Shown in pieces: positions 26,012-35,207 of a stretch of 64,000 bases of DNA. The position numbers and the translations under genes are program-made. Source of the stretch: an uncultured Clostridia bacterium. Its GTDB lineage: Bacteria > Bacillota_A > Clostridia > TANB77 > CAG-508. The number at the start of each line of letters is the position of its first letter. Position 1 is the first letter of the stretch. The notes beneath the pieces are model-generated. The model did not search any database and was not told the origin of the DNA. It saw only the letters and a list, made by a program, of their open reading frames with translations. Location of the stretch: positions 1 to 64,000 of the forward strand of contig CALYAC010000010.1 of NCBI GenBank assembly GCA_944393405.1. The letters run 5' to 3'.

Positions 26012-26624
26012 AAATCAAATATCTAATAAAAGATAAAACTGTATCAGTAATAAATGCTCCAAATAAAATATATACAATTGTTACTTGTAGGCTATATGGT
26101 ATTTTAGAAAGAATTATATTTATTTTTCTTTTGAAAAATGGGTATATAAAATTAATAAATAGTATTGCAATTATTCCCCAAGCAAATGAGTAAAAAATAC
26201 TTACTCTACCATTTAAATTTAAAAATTCATTTGTATAGTCCCACCATTTTAAAGAAAACAATGCTTCCATCCAAAAGCTTACCATATACTCAAAAATGGT
26301 AAATACAACGGCTGCATATATAAATAACTTTAAATTATGTTTTTTGTAGGTACTATAAAACATAATAAGGATTATAGCACCCCAACCATATATTGGGCAT
26401 AATGGTCCATATAAAAAACCTCTCTTAGTAAAATGACCTAAAGAATAGAAACTAAATGCTGTTTCTAAGAGCCATCCTACAATAGCGAAAACTAAAAAAT
26501 ATATAAAATATAAATATAATCTTGGTAATTTTTTTCTATCTTCTCTTATCTTTACAAATTTATTTTTTTTCTTGGAATTATCATTTGTATCTGGTTTTGC
26601 ATCTATTGATATATTATTTTCCAT
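26010..26624 (-). CDS. Putative ABC-transporter type IV membrane protein (CmpB family)
   Basis: 204 residues from ATG 26624, behind AAAGGA; an ATG six codons earlier overlaps that SD and is less likely. After about 40 polar residues come five or six membrane segments: FIYFLVFAIVGWLLETAFSF, FLYGPLCPIYGWGAIILIMF, FIYAAVVFTIFEYMVSFWM, FYSFAWGIIAILFINFIYPF, LQVTIVYILFGAFITDTVL. The GWLLE and RGFLYGPLCPIYG motifs mark the family Pfam calls ABC_trans_CmpB. The name is misleading: no ATPase gene is adjacent and the function is not known. Confidence 0.75.
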   Translation of the reverse strand: MENNISIDAKPDTNDNSKKKNKFVKIREDRKKLPRLYLYFIYFLVFAIVGWLLETAFSFYSLGHFTKRGFLYGPLCPIYGWGAIILIMFYSTYKKHNLKLFIYAAVVFTIFEYMVSFWMEALFSLKWWDYTNEFLNLNGRVSIFYSFAWGIIAILFINFIYPFFKRKINIILSKIPYSLQVTIVYILFGAFITDTVLSFIRYLI

Positions 26625-26823
26625 GTTATTAATTCCTTTCATAAAAATACAATATATATAATACCAAATTTATGCTAAAAAGTAAATTATATTAAGAAAA
26701 AATTAAATAAGATAGGGTAAATTTAAAAATAATATATACATTTACTTTAAGTAAGCTCTTTTATTTGAGTAAAAAAAGTAGTATAATATATAATGTCGTA
26801 AATGAAAAGGAGTAGATATATAA

Positions 26824-27333
26824 ATGAAATTAAATATAGTATTAGTAGAACCAGAAATACCACAAAATACAGGAAATATAGCTAGAACTTGTGCAGCAAT
26901 TGGAGCTAAACTTCACCTAGTTTATCCATTAGGATTTAGCATATCTGAAAAGGCTGTTAAACGTGCAGGTTTAGATTATTGGGATAAGTTAGAAATTGAA
27001 GAACATTTATCTTTAGAAAAATTTTTAGAGAAATATAAACCAGAAGAGAATAATATGTTTTTAGTAACTACAAAAGGAAAACATGTATATTCAGAACCTA
27101 AGTATGAAGAAATGGATGAAGTATTTGCTCTTTTTGGGAAAGAAACGAAAGGGTTACCAGAAGATTTCTTACTAAAATATATAGATAAAACAATTAGAAT
27201 ACCAATGAGAAAAACTTTAAGATCTTTAAATTTAGCAAATTCTGTAGCAATAGTTGCATATGATATAGTAAGACATACAGAATTTAGTGGATTAGAAGAA
27301 ATAAGTGGATATTTTGATGAAAGATTAAAATAA
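26824..27333 (+). CDS. trmL: tRNA (cytidine/uridine-34-2'-O)-methyltransferase
   Basis: 169 residues behind AAAAGGAG. A small SPOUT enzyme that 2'-O-methylates the wobble base of tRNA-Leu species. Motifs: VLVEPEIPQNTGNIARTCAA (residues 6-25), LHLVYPLGF, RAGLDYWDKL, FALFGKETKGLPEDFL and the knot segment IRIPMRKTLRSLNLANSVAI. Length is typical. A tRNA-Leu(CAA), one of the known TrmL substrates in E. coli, is encoded in this window at 39926. It is followed by a U32 gene in the same direction. Confidence 0.93.
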   Translation: MKLNIVLVEPEIPQNTGNIARTCAAIGAKLHLVYPLGFSISEKAVKRAGLDYWDKLEIEEHLSLEKFLEKYKPEENNMFLVTTKGKHVYSEPKYEEMDEVFALFGKETKGLPEDFLLKYIDKTIRIPMRKTLRSLNLANSVAIVAYDIVRHTEFSGLEEISGYFDERLK

Positions 27334-27371
27334 AATTATTAAAAAATGAAATAAGAAAGGAACAAATTATT

Positions 27372-28607
27372 ATGAAAAAACCAGAATTATTAGCACCAGC
27401 AGGATCATTTGAAAAAGCAAAAACCGCATTTTTATATGGAGCAGATGCAGTTTACTGTGGAACGGGTTCTTTATCTTTAAGAAGTAGAGCCGAAGTTGAT
27501 GATAATGATTTAGCAAAAACAATTAGATATGCTCATAGCATCGGAAAAAAAGTATATGCAGCAATAAATATTTATGCTTGGGATGAATATTATGAAGAAA
27601 TAAAGAAACAGGCAAAAATGCTAAATGAATTGAAAGTTGATGGAATTATTGCATCAGATGGAGGAGTAATTGAAATATTAAAAGAATATGCACCAGATGT
27701 AGATATACATATAAGTACTCAAGCTAATACAATTAGTTACCATTCAGCAAATTTCTGGTATAAAAATGGAGCTAAAAGAGTTATTCTTGGAAGAGAAATG
27801 AATAAAGAACAAATTAAAGAATTAATGGATAATAAACCAGATGATTTAGAAGTTGAAATTTTTGTTCATGGAGCAATATGTTTTGGATATTCAGGAAGAT
27901 GTTTTTTAAGCGACTTTTTAGCATCAAGAAGTGCAAACTTAGGAGATTGTGCGCAAAGTTGTAGATGGTCATATAATGTTTATGTAGAAGAACATAATAA
28001 GCCAGGAAACCTAATGCCTGTTGAACATGATGAAAAAGGAACATACATTTTTTCTTCAAAGGATTTATGTTTAGTAAAAGAAGTTCCAGAAATTATAAAT
28101 ATGGGAATAGATAGTTTAAAGATTGAGGGAAGATTAAAAACAGAGTATTATTTAGCAAGCGTAGTTAATAGTTATAGAAATGCAATAGATGATTATATAA
28201 AGAATCCTGAAAATTATGATTATACAAAATATATAAAAGAGCTTGAAAAGACAAAAACAAGAGGACTTACTACATTTTATTTTAATGATAGAAACAATAA
28301 AGATTTTCAAGAATATGATGGAAAACAATATAATCCAGATTATGAATTTGGTGGAAAAGTTGTAGAATATAATGATGAAAAATCAATAATTGAAATCAGA
28401 AACAAACTAGTAGTTGGAGATACTATGGAAATTTTAATTCCAAAGAATATAACACCAGTAGAATTTAAAATAGAAAAATTATGGGATACGGATACAGACG
28501 AAGGAGTAGAATGTGTTAATCCGGGTAAAGCAGGTCAAAGCATTAAAATGAAATTACCAATTAAATGTGAAAACGGATGGATATTAAGAAGAAAGAAAAC
28601 TAAATAA
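27372..28607 (+). CDS. trhP: U32 family protein, TrhP-like tRNA hydroxylation protein
   Basis: 411 residues behind AAGAAAGGA. U32 proteins were first called peptidases; YrrO/TrhP of B. subtilis is needed for 5-hydroxyuridine at tRNA position 34. N-term KPELLAPAGSFEKAKTAFLY and GADAVYCG are family hallmarks, as is the cysteine-rich block FVHGAICFGYSGRCFLSDFL ... GDCAQSCRWSY (about 167-205), likely an Fe-S or metal site. FSSKDLCLV and IEGRLKTEYY follow. The C-terminal beta-barrel ends the protein. With the trmR-like gene it suggests mo5U34 synthesis, an inference. Confidence 0.85.
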   Translation: MKKPELLAPAGSFEKAKTAFLYGADAVYCGTGSLSLRSRAEVDDNDLAKTIRYAHSIGKKVYAAINIYAWDEYYEEIKKQAKMLNELKVDGIIASDGGVIEILKEYAPDVDIHISTQANTISYHSANFWYKNGAKRVILGREMNKEQIKELMDNKPDDLEVEIFVHGAICFGYSGRCFLSDFLASRSANLGDCAQSCRWSYNVYVEEHNKPGNLMPVEHDEKGTYIFSSKDLCLVKEVPEIINMGIDSLKIEGRLKTEYYLASVVNSYRNAIDDYIKNPENYDYTKYIKELEKTKTRGLTTFYFNDRNNKDFQEYDGKQYNPDYEFGGKVVEYNDEKSIIEIRNKLVVGDTMEILIPKNITPVEFKIEKLWDTDTDEGVECVNPGKAGQSIKMKLPIKCENGWILRRKKTK

Positions 28608-28610
28608 AAT

Positions 28611-28643
28611 GAGGGGCGATTTAATATAATTGCCCCGTTTTTA
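28611..28643. terminator. Terminator after the U32 gene
   Basis: GAGGGGC, loop, GCCCCG, TTTTTATT, between two convergent genes. Confidence 0.8.
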
Positions 28644-29444
28644 TTTATTAATTTTTTCTAAATTATGTGCAAATAAAAATCCAATAAAAAGTAAAAGAAT
28701 AGAAATAAAGCTTGTTAAATCAAAAGATATATGAGTATATAATATTAATATGCTTCCTAATGTAAAACCAATAATAGAATAATATGTAGGCATATAAAAT
28801 TTGTTAAATAAAAATTTAATTACGACTATACATATAATAGATCCAATAATTAAACCAATACCCATTGGAATTAAAATATTAAAATTTAATGTTGCGATAG
28901 ATGATAAATAAATGGGATAAACACCTAGACACATAAGAATTAAAGTGTTGCTAATTCCGGGAACAATTACCCCGATAGACATAAGTAAGCCAGATAATAT
29001 AAGATAAGAAGTAGATACGTAATTACTGGTTATCAAGGCTAATTTGTTTTCTATAATAACTAATATAAATCCAATAATAAAAGATATTAAAGTAAAAGCT
29101 AAGTATTTAATTTTAAATGTATGCTTGCTATTTACTTCTTTAATTAGTGATGGAATAGAACCTAAAATTAATCCTATAAAACAGAATTGAGTTTGCATTG
29201 GATAAATATTTAACAATGATTGCAGTATATTACCAAGTAAAAGTATGCCAAAGATACCACCGATAATAAATGGTAGTAAGTAATAAAAATTAGTCTTAAA
29301 ATCTTTAAATATGTTTGTTATAGAAGTTATTAATTTATCATAAATACCTAAAATAACACATATTACGCCACTACTAATTCCTGGTAAAATAGCTCCGGCA
29401 CCTAATAATATTCCTGTAAAAAATTTAGTAATCAAATATATCAT
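28641..29444 (-). CDS. DUF368 membrane protein
   Basis: 267 residues, about eight membrane segments. The hallmark glycine/proline loops FTGILLGAGAILPGISSGVI and MSIGVIVPGISNTLILMCLG occur twice, showing an internal duplication as in transporters with inverted repeats. DUF368 proteins have been linked in recent literature to flipping of undecaprenyl phosphate (the PopT group), which would fit envelope synthesis; I state this from memory of the family. Single gene. Confidence 0.85.
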   Translation of the reverse strand: MIYLITKFFTGILLGAGAILPGISSGVICVILGIYDKLITSITNIFKDFKTNFYYLLPFIIGGIFGILLLGNILQSLLNIYPMQTQFCFIGLILGSIPSLIKEVNSKHTFKIKYLAFTLISFIIGFILVIIENKLALITSNYVSTSYLILSGLLMSIGVIVPGISNTLILMCLGVYPIYLSSIATLNFNILIPMGIGLIIGSIICIVVIKFLFNKFYMPTYYSIIGFTLGSILILYTHISFDLTSFISILLLFIGFLFAHNLEKINK

Positions 29445-29551
29445 TCCATTTCTTTAATATTTATATATAGATATTAAAAAAATAATTAATTATTCCATTT
29501 TAATATATAATAAATAAAATAAAAAAATAGTACAATTATAAATTTATAAGG

Positions 29552-29583
29552 TCATGCACTTTCAATTTATATATACATATAAT
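29552..29583 (+). promoter_or_regulatory. Possible SigE-type promoter of sigK
   Basis: CATATAAT (29576-29583) with TCATGCA 15 bases upstream. It is a partial match to mother-cell SigE promoters, which drive sigK in Bacillus. No sigma-A promoter is obvious. Confidence 0.3.
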
Positions 29584-29612
29584 TTATGTATAAGACAATT
29601 GGAGGTGCATTT

Positions 29613-30326
29613 ATGTTTACTACCTTATGTGGAAGTTTAGGAGCGATAACTTTTATAGAATTTTTAAAATCAGCAGTATTTCTTTTGGGATATATATCAA
29701 ATAATAATTTGTTTCCAGAGCCACTATCATCAGAAGAAGAAAAAGAGTATTTAGAAAAAATGAAAAATGGTGATGAAGAAGCAAAAAATATTTTAATAGA
29801 AAGAAATTTAAGGTTAGTTGCTCATATTACAAAAAAATATAGTACTTCTAAAGTAGAACAAGAGGATTTAATTTCAATAGGTACTATAGGACTTATTAAA
29901 GGGATAAATAGTTTTGAATCATCTAAAGGTGTTAGACTTGCTACATATGTTGCTAGATGTATTGATAATGAGATTTTAATGTATTTAAGAAGCACAAAGA
30001 AATTAAATTCTGAAGTATATTTAGAAGATCCAATTGGAAATGATAAAGATGGAAACACAGTAGTACTTCAAGAAGTACTAGAAAATAATGAAAGAAGTAT
30101 TGATGAAGAGGTAGATTTGAAATTTAAAATAAAAAAATTATATGAGAAAATGAAAAAAATATTAAAACAAAGAGAAAGATTTATAATTGAATTAAGATTT
30201 GGACTAAATGGATCTAAACCAAAGACTCAGCATGAGATTGCTGAAATGATGGGAATATCACGTTCATATGTATCGAGAATAGAGACAAAAGCAATAAAAA
30301 AATTATCAAAAGAATTTGAAAACTAA
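29613..30326 (+). CDS. sigK: RNA polymerase sporulation sigma factor SigK
   Basis: 237 residues from ATG 29613 (GGAGG upstream; an ATG nine codons earlier lacks an SD). The hydrophobic start MFTTLCGSLGAITFIEFLKS is the pro-sequence that SpoIVFB removes in Bacillus. Region 2: LIERNLRLVAHITKKY, DLISIGTIGLIKGINSF, LATYVARCIDNEILMYLR. Region 4: ERFIIELRFGL and HEIAEMMGISRSYVSRIETKAIKKL. The gene is continuous, not split by a skin element. It implies that the organism sporulates. Confidence 0.9.
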   Translation: MFTTLCGSLGAITFIEFLKSAVFLLGYISNNNLFPEPLSSEEEKEYLEKMKNGDEEAKNILIERNLRLVAHITKKYSTSKVEQEDLISIGTIGLIKGINSFESSKGVRLATYVARCIDNEILMYLRSTKKLNSEVYLEDPIGNDKDGNTVVLQEVLENNERSIDEEVDLKFKIKKLYEKMKKILKQRERFIIELRFGLNGSKPKTQHEIAEMMGISRSYVSRIETKAIKKLSKEFEN

Positions 30327-30425
30327 GTTATTTGAATTAACAAATAAAATTTATAACAAAAATAGAAAAAATTAAAAAAATATGTTAAAATAATAAAACA
30401 TAAAATAACTGAAATGGAGAAAAAA

Positions 30426-31061
30426 ATGAATAATTATAAAAAAGAAGAAGAAAATAGAAGAGAAGAAGCAACTCAAATAAGCTTTGACATATTAGGAAAT
30501 ATACAAAAAGAGAAAAAAGAAAAAGGAGAAAATCTAAATAAATTTGTAGATGATTATGTTTTAGTAGATATAGAAACCACAGGATTTTCACCTGTTAAAG
30601 ATAATATTATCGAAATTGGAGCTATAAAAGTAAAAAACAATGAAATTATAAGCGAATATAATGAATTAATTAAAATAGATAAAATATTATCACCTTTTAC
30701 AACAAAATTAACAGGAATAACAGACGAAATGCTTCAATCTGGAAAAAATATTACAGAAGTTCTTAAAGAATTTGTAAAGTTTTCAGAAAATAAAATTATT
30801 ATAGGACATAATGTTACTTTTGATTTAGGATTTTTAAATTATAATTGTAGAAAATATTTAAATTATAACCTTAATAACGATTATGTTGATACTATGTGTA
30901 TGGCAAGAAAAATAGTACCAAATAGCATAAATTATAAACTTGGAACTTTAGCTAATTTATTTAATGTAAGTTATGAGGGTGCGCATAGAGGACTAAAAGA
31001 TGTCCAAATAACATATGAAGTATATAATAATTTAAGAAAAATAGAAAAAAATATGTTATAA
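30426..31061 (+). CDS. DEDDh 3'-5' exonuclease (DNA polymerase III epsilon-like)
   Basis: 211 residues from ATG 30426 (GGAG upstream). Charged N-terminus of about 45 residues, then the exonuclease: VDIETTGFSPVKDNIIEIGA (DxE), GITDEML, HNVTFDLGFLN (second Asp), and HRGLKDVQITYEV (final His and Asp). Such stand-alone domains act in proofreading or repair; it may be DinG/PolC-related but has no helicase or polymerase part. The partner is unknown. It lies between sigK and the surface-protein island. Confidence 0.85.
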   Translation: MNNYKKEEENRREEATQISFDILGNIQKEKKEKGENLNKFVDDYVLVDIETTGFSPVKDNIIEIGAIKVKNNEIISEYNELIKIDKILSPFTTKLTGITDEMLQSGKNITEVLKEFVKFSENKIIIGHNVTFDLGFLNYNCRKYLNYNLNNDYVDTMCMARKIVPNSINYKLGTLANLFNVSYEGAHRGLKDVQITYEVYNNLRKIEKNML

Positions 31062-31092
31062 TTTGGAATTGGTAATAAATTAAAATATTATA

Positions 31093-31121
31093 TTGATTTT
31101 ATTAACCTTTGATGATATTAT
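31093..31121 (+). promoter_or_regulatory. Promoter of the surface-protein island
   Basis: TTGATT, 17 bases, TATTAT, about 75 bases before the start at 31194. Confidence 0.5.
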
Positions 31122-31193
31122 TGAGCTGAAAAATTAACAAAATAAATTAAGAAATATGATATTAAATAAGAAAAAATAAAAGGAGAGATACAT

Positions 31194-33296
31194 ATGAAAA
31201 GAAAAATTGTAAGTTTATTTTTAATTATTACATTGATTTTTACAATATGTTATATACCTTTATCTTTAGCAGAAGAAAATCAAACAACATATACAGTTAG
31301 ACAGATAACAAGTGAAGACGAAATAAAAAGCGATTCTGCTAATGATTACATAATTGTTTTTGAAGAGCAAGATGGAACTAATTATGCATTAGCTAGTAGA
31401 GCAAATCCAGATACAAAGTATTATGCAATGGATAAGAATAATTCTGAAGTTGTTAATATAGAAGGAAATACTATAAAATATTCGGGAAATGATAATATTT
31501 TATGGACTTTTACAAAAAGTACTATTACAGTTTCAGAAGAAGATGATAAACCAGCATTAGAGGCATCTATTCCAGTATATAGTGGAGATATCTCAAATAG
31601 AGATCAATTAGAATTTGTAACCACAAATACTTCTAGAAATCCTGCAGGAATAGAATATACTCAAAATTCTTATGGATTTATATTCCATTTCGATGATGAT
31701 GGAACAGTAGAGATGGAGCAAGATAATGGAAATGCAAAATATTGTTATTTAAGGTTTTTATCAACAGACAAAAGATTTTTATCTAGTAAACATGGAAATG
31801 CAGCTAGTTTAAAAATTTATGAAGTTATAAAAACATATAAAGATAAATCAAATTTTGACATATCTTCTATTCCTAGTATTCCAGATTATCCAAATCAAGG
31901 GTCGATAAAAATTGACAAGATAGCAAATACTAGTGACAATTATGAAAATAATGGAAAAGCAAATGTTAAACTAAGTGCTATGGCTGAGCCGATTAATAGA
32001 GATTTGGATATTGTATTAATTATAGATGATTCTAATAGTGTAAATCAAAGTGAAGCAGAGGGAGAGAAAACAAGAGCTGAAGTAATAAAACAAGAGACTA
32101 GTAGATTTGCAGAAGAAATATTAAAAATTAATCCAAATAATAGAATTGGCATTGTTAGATTTGCTGGGGATGTAATATATAAAGATGAAAGCGATAATCT
32201 TGGACTTTCAAACAATATTGATGAAATAAAAAAAGTTATTAGCAAAGAAAGAGATGAGTCAGAAGGAGGAACTAATTACACAGCAGCATTTGAACAAGCT
32301 AATAGATTATTTGAAATGTCTTCTGTGGAAGAAAATAGAGATTCTATAGCAGTATTTGTATCAGATGGTGGACCAAGTATATATAATAGAATAAAATATA
32401 CAGTATACAAAAATACAACTGATGGAGAAATAGGACATCATGCAGATAATTGGGTAAATTATCTAATAAATTCAGAATTAAAAGAAAATGTTTTAATGAA
32501 AGAATCAGGAGTAAAAATTTATACTATAGGAGCAGGAAATTATACAAAACCAATAACAAGTAATGGTTCATTTGTAATTAATTCAGAAGATACAATTGAA
32601 ATATTACAAAATTTAGCAACTGAAGAATCATATTTTTATGACTGGAATGACATTATTCCAGAGCTTGGAAAAATATATGAAAAAATATTAAGAGATTTTT
32701 ATATATATCCTAAAGATGCAGTTGTTACAGATATACTTGGTGATGATGTAGTTTTATTAACAAAAAAAATAGAAGATGAAAATCAGAAGATAGTAATAAA
32801 ACACGGAGAAGAGATTATCGAAGAAATTACTTTTAATGAAGATGGAACAGAAGCATATTCTAACTTAAATGAGAAAGAAAATATACTAACAAAAGATGAA
32901 AATAAAAAAATGATAATAGAAACTGAAAATTTAAAATATACAGAAAGTGATAAAACTTTTACTTGGAAAATAGGTGAACTTGATAAACAAGAATGGAGTT
33001 TAGAATATCCAGTATATTTAACAAGGACAGTTAATATGTATAATGATGGTACTGATAGAGAAGAAGGCAAATATGACACAAATAAAGAAGCTTATATAAC
33101 ATACACAAATCATTTAGATGAGGAAATAACACAAGAGTTTCCAATACCTGGAATAACATGGAAAATTGAAGATAATACTCAAGCACCAGGAAAACTACCT
33201 CAAGCAGGCCAAACAATAGTAGTAATTGCAATTATTCTAACAATTGCAATAATAGCTGTTATAATTAAAATAAGAAGTAAAAAATCTGATTTTTAA
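31194..33296 (+). CDS. Secreted von Willebrand A domain protein with sorting-like C-terminus
   Basis: 700 residues. Signal peptide 1-26 (KRKIVSLFLIITLIFTICY). Residues about 30-215 form an unidentified beta-rich domain. A vWA domain spans about 270-480 with the metal site DDSNS (about 277-281), threonine in GGTNYTAAFEQA and SDGG. A beta-sandwich region follows, as in pilin-type adhesins. The end is LPQAGQ, a hydrophobic stretch and RSKKSDF: a variant LPxTG sorting signal with Ala for Thr. First gene of the island; a cohesin-like LPKTG protein and a sortase follow. Probably an adhesin or pilus-tip-like protein. Confidence 0.82.
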   Translation: MKRKIVSLFLIITLIFTICYIPLSLAEENQTTYTVRQITSEDEIKSDSANDYIIVFEEQDGTNYALASRANPDTKYYAMDKNNSEVVNIEGNTIKYSGNDNILWTFTKSTITVSEEDDKPALEASIPVYSGDISNRDQLEFVTTNTSRNPAGIEYTQNSYGFIFHFDDDGTVEMEQDNGNAKYCYLRFLSTDKRFLSSKHGNAASLKIYEVIKTYKDKSNFDISSIPSIPDYPNQGSIKIDKIANTSDNYENNGKANVKLSAMAEPINRDLDIVLIIDDSNSVNQSEAEGEKTRAEVIKQETSRFAEEILKINPNNRIGIVRFAGDVIYKDESDNLGLSNNIDEIKKVISKERDESEGGTNYTAAFEQANRLFEMSSVEENRDSIAVFVSDGGPSIYNRIKYTVYKNTTDGEIGHHADNWVNYLINSELKENVLMKESGVKIYTIGAGNYTKPITSNGSFVINSEDTIEILQNLATEESYFYDWNDIIPELGKIYEKILRDFYIYPKDAVVTDILGDDVVLLTKKIEDENQKIVIKHGEEIIEEITFNEDGTEAYSNLNEKENILTKDENKKMIIETENLKYTESDKTFTWKIGELDKQEWSLEYPVYLTRTVNMYNDGTDREEGKYDTNKEAYITYTNHLDEEITQEFPIPGITWKIEDNTQAPGKLPQAGQTIVVIAIILTIAIIAVIIKIRSKKSDF

Positions 33297-33303
33297 AATA
33301 AAG

Positions 33304-33340
33304 AAAATAGCACATGTAAAAATGCATGTGTTATTTTTTA
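33304..33340 (+). terminator. Terminator after the vWA gene
   Basis: AAATAGCACATG, loop, CATGTGTTATTTTTTATG. Confidence 0.75.
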
Positions 33341-33454
33341 TGCAAAAAAATGGAAAAATAAAATAAAAAAAATCTCACATAATAATAATGAAAAAATAAA
33401 AGGTTGTATTAAACCAATTTTTTCAACAAAAATAAAAGAGAAAGGAAGTAAATA

Positions 33455-34531
33455 ATGAGAAAAATATTAATTTTTATAACAGTTCTATTTCTTGCTATAG
33501 CAATAATGCAAACAACAATTTATGCAGCATCGATTCCTTTAAATTCAATAACTGTAAATATAAGCAAGGATAAAATAGAGCCAGGAGAAGAAGTTAAGGT
33601 TGATATTAATTTTGGAACAGAACTTGGAGCATATACATTTGATATAGCATATGATAATTCAATTTTTGAATATGCAAAATCAGAGGGTGGTACAGAAAAT
33701 GATAATGGAACAAGAGTAAGAGTTAATTATTATGATAGTACAGGAGGAACAAACCCAAGAACTAATATGTATGTAGTATTCAAAGCAAAAGAAGATATTA
33801 CATCAACTAATCCAACAAATTTTTCAATAACTGCTGAGGGACTTGCAAATTCAGATGCTTCTCAAGAATATGATGATATTACCCAGGCAATTGAAAAACA
33901 ACTTACTGTAGAACCAAATTATAAGCAGTACAATATAGACTTAGAGTATACAGAAAAATTAATAAAAGATAAAGATATTGATTTAAAACTTGTAACTAAA
34001 TCAAGCATGGGAAAAAATTATGACAATTTAATGACTAAGGCAGAGATAATTAGTAAACCTCAAAATGCTAACATTAAATTAACGGCAATGGAAGATAATA
34101 GTAATGAAATAAATATGATAGAAACTGGATATGGAAGTACTAAAGGATTTTCTTTAGGAGGAAAAAATGCACATCATGAAATAAATATGAAAGCAAATTT
34201 TGATACAACAGGAGAATATAAAATTAAATTTAGTATATTAGATAAAGACTCTTCTAATGCATTGGTTGTTGAAAAAGAATTTACATTAAATGTAATAGAA
34301 GAGAATACTAATGTAAGCGATACTGAAAACAACGCGGATAATGAGGATAATAGCGAAAATAATAACCCTAATAATTCAAATGATAATCAAAATAGTAATA
34401 TAAATAATGAAGAAGAATTACCAAAAGAATTACCTAAAACAGGTATGACGCAATATGTGTATATAATAGCTATAATCTCTTTATTATTATCAGGATATAT
34501 TGTAAATAAAAATTTAAAAAAAGATAAATAA
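33455..34531 (+). CDS. Cell-wall anchored cohesin-like protein
   Basis: 358 residues behind AAAGGAAG. Signal peptide to about residue 24 (ending TIYAA). Residues about 30-150 read as a cohesin-type beta-sandwich: ITVNISKDKIEPGEEVKVDI, LGAYTFDIAYDNSIFEYAKS, MYVVFKAKEDI, FSITAEGLA. A second beta domain spans about 160-285. Then an Asn/Glu-rich linker and LPKTG (about 326), a hydrophobic helix and KKDK: a full sortase signal. Cohesins bind dockerins; a dockerin-bearing hydrolase is encoded 0.7 kb downstream. The cohesin call is by pattern, not by search. Confidence 0.75.
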   Translation: MRKILIFITVLFLAIAIMQTTIYAASIPLNSITVNISKDKIEPGEEVKVDINFGTELGAYTFDIAYDNSIFEYAKSEGGTENDNGTRVRVNYYDSTGGTNPRTNMYVVFKAKEDITSTNPTNFSITAEGLANSDASQEYDDITQAIEKQLTVEPNYKQYNIDLEYTEKLIKDKDIDLKLVTKSSMGKNYDNLMTKAEIISKPQNANIKLTAMEDNSNEINMIETGYGSTKGFSLGGKNAHHEINMKANFDTTGEYKIKFSILDKDSSNALVVEKEFTLNVIEENTNVSDTENNADNEDNSENNNPNNSNDNQNSNINNEEELPKELPKTGMTQYVYIIAIISLLLSGYIVNKNLKKDK

Positions 34532-34562
34532 TGTAAGCTTCTATATTTTATAGAAGCTTACA
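34532..34562 (+). other. Perfect intercistronic hairpin without T-run
   Basis: TGTAAGCTTCTATA, three bases, TATAGAAGCTTACA, starting at the stop codon of the cohesin gene and ending six bases before the sortase SD. No T-run follows, so mRNA processing or stability is more likely than termination. Confidence 0.6.
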
Positions 34563-34580
34563 TAGAAAGGAATAAAATAT

Positions 34581-35180
34581 ATGATAAAGAACATATTTAA
34601 GTTATTTGTCATATTTTTAATTATTTTATTTATAGTAAATATTGTATATGGGATAAATGTAGAAATGAAATTAAAAAACAATCCAACTAATTCCAGTGAA
34701 ATAGATATAAATAATATGATTACAGAAGAAATAAGTGTGCAAAATAATTTAGTAAAAGATAGTATTGAAAGAATACCTGAAAAATATCAAGGGTATAAAG
34801 TTTCTTCTAAACTAAAAATAGAAAAAATAAATTTAGAAACATATGTGTTTGAAGAGTATGATGAAAAAGCAATGTGGATTTGTCCTACTAAATATTTTGG
34901 ACCAGATCCAAATGAGATAGGTAATTACTGTATTGCGGCACATAATTATGACAAAGAAAATATGTTTAATAATATAATAAAATTAAAAATAGGTGACAAA
35001 ATTAGTCTGATAGATAATAAAAACGGAGAAAATAGTTATATTATATACGATATATACAAATCAGATCCAAAAGATAATAGTGCTTTATCGCAAAAAACTA
35101 ATAATAATATTGAAATAACACTGATTACATGCAGTGATTATTCGAGCAGAAGAATTATTGTTAAAGCAAGAAAAATTTAA
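34581..35180 (+). CDS. Sortase
   Basis: 199 residues. N-terminal membrane anchor (FKLFVIFLIILFIVNIVY). The sortase barrel has the catalytic His in CIAAHNYDKENMF (about residue 120), Cys in ITLITCSDYSSRRIIVKA (about 182) and Arg a few residues later (RRII). It lies directly after a gene with an LPKTG signal and near one with LPQAG, so these are its likely substrates: it cuts after Thr and joins the protein to peptidoglycan precursor. Class not assigned. SD AGAAAGGA before the ATG. Confidence 0.9.
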   Translation: MIKNIFKLFVIFLIILFIVNIVYGINVEMKLKNNPTNSSEIDINNMITEEISVQNNLVKDSIERIPEKYQGYKVSSKLKIEKINLETYVFEEYDEKAMWICPTKYFGPDPNEIGNYCIAAHNYDKENMFNNIIKLKIGDKISLIDNKNGENSYIIYDIYKSDPKDNSALSQKTNNNIEITLITCSDYSSRRIIVKARKI

Positions 35181-35207
35181 TTTTTAAAAACTAAAAAGAG
35201 GAGGAAT

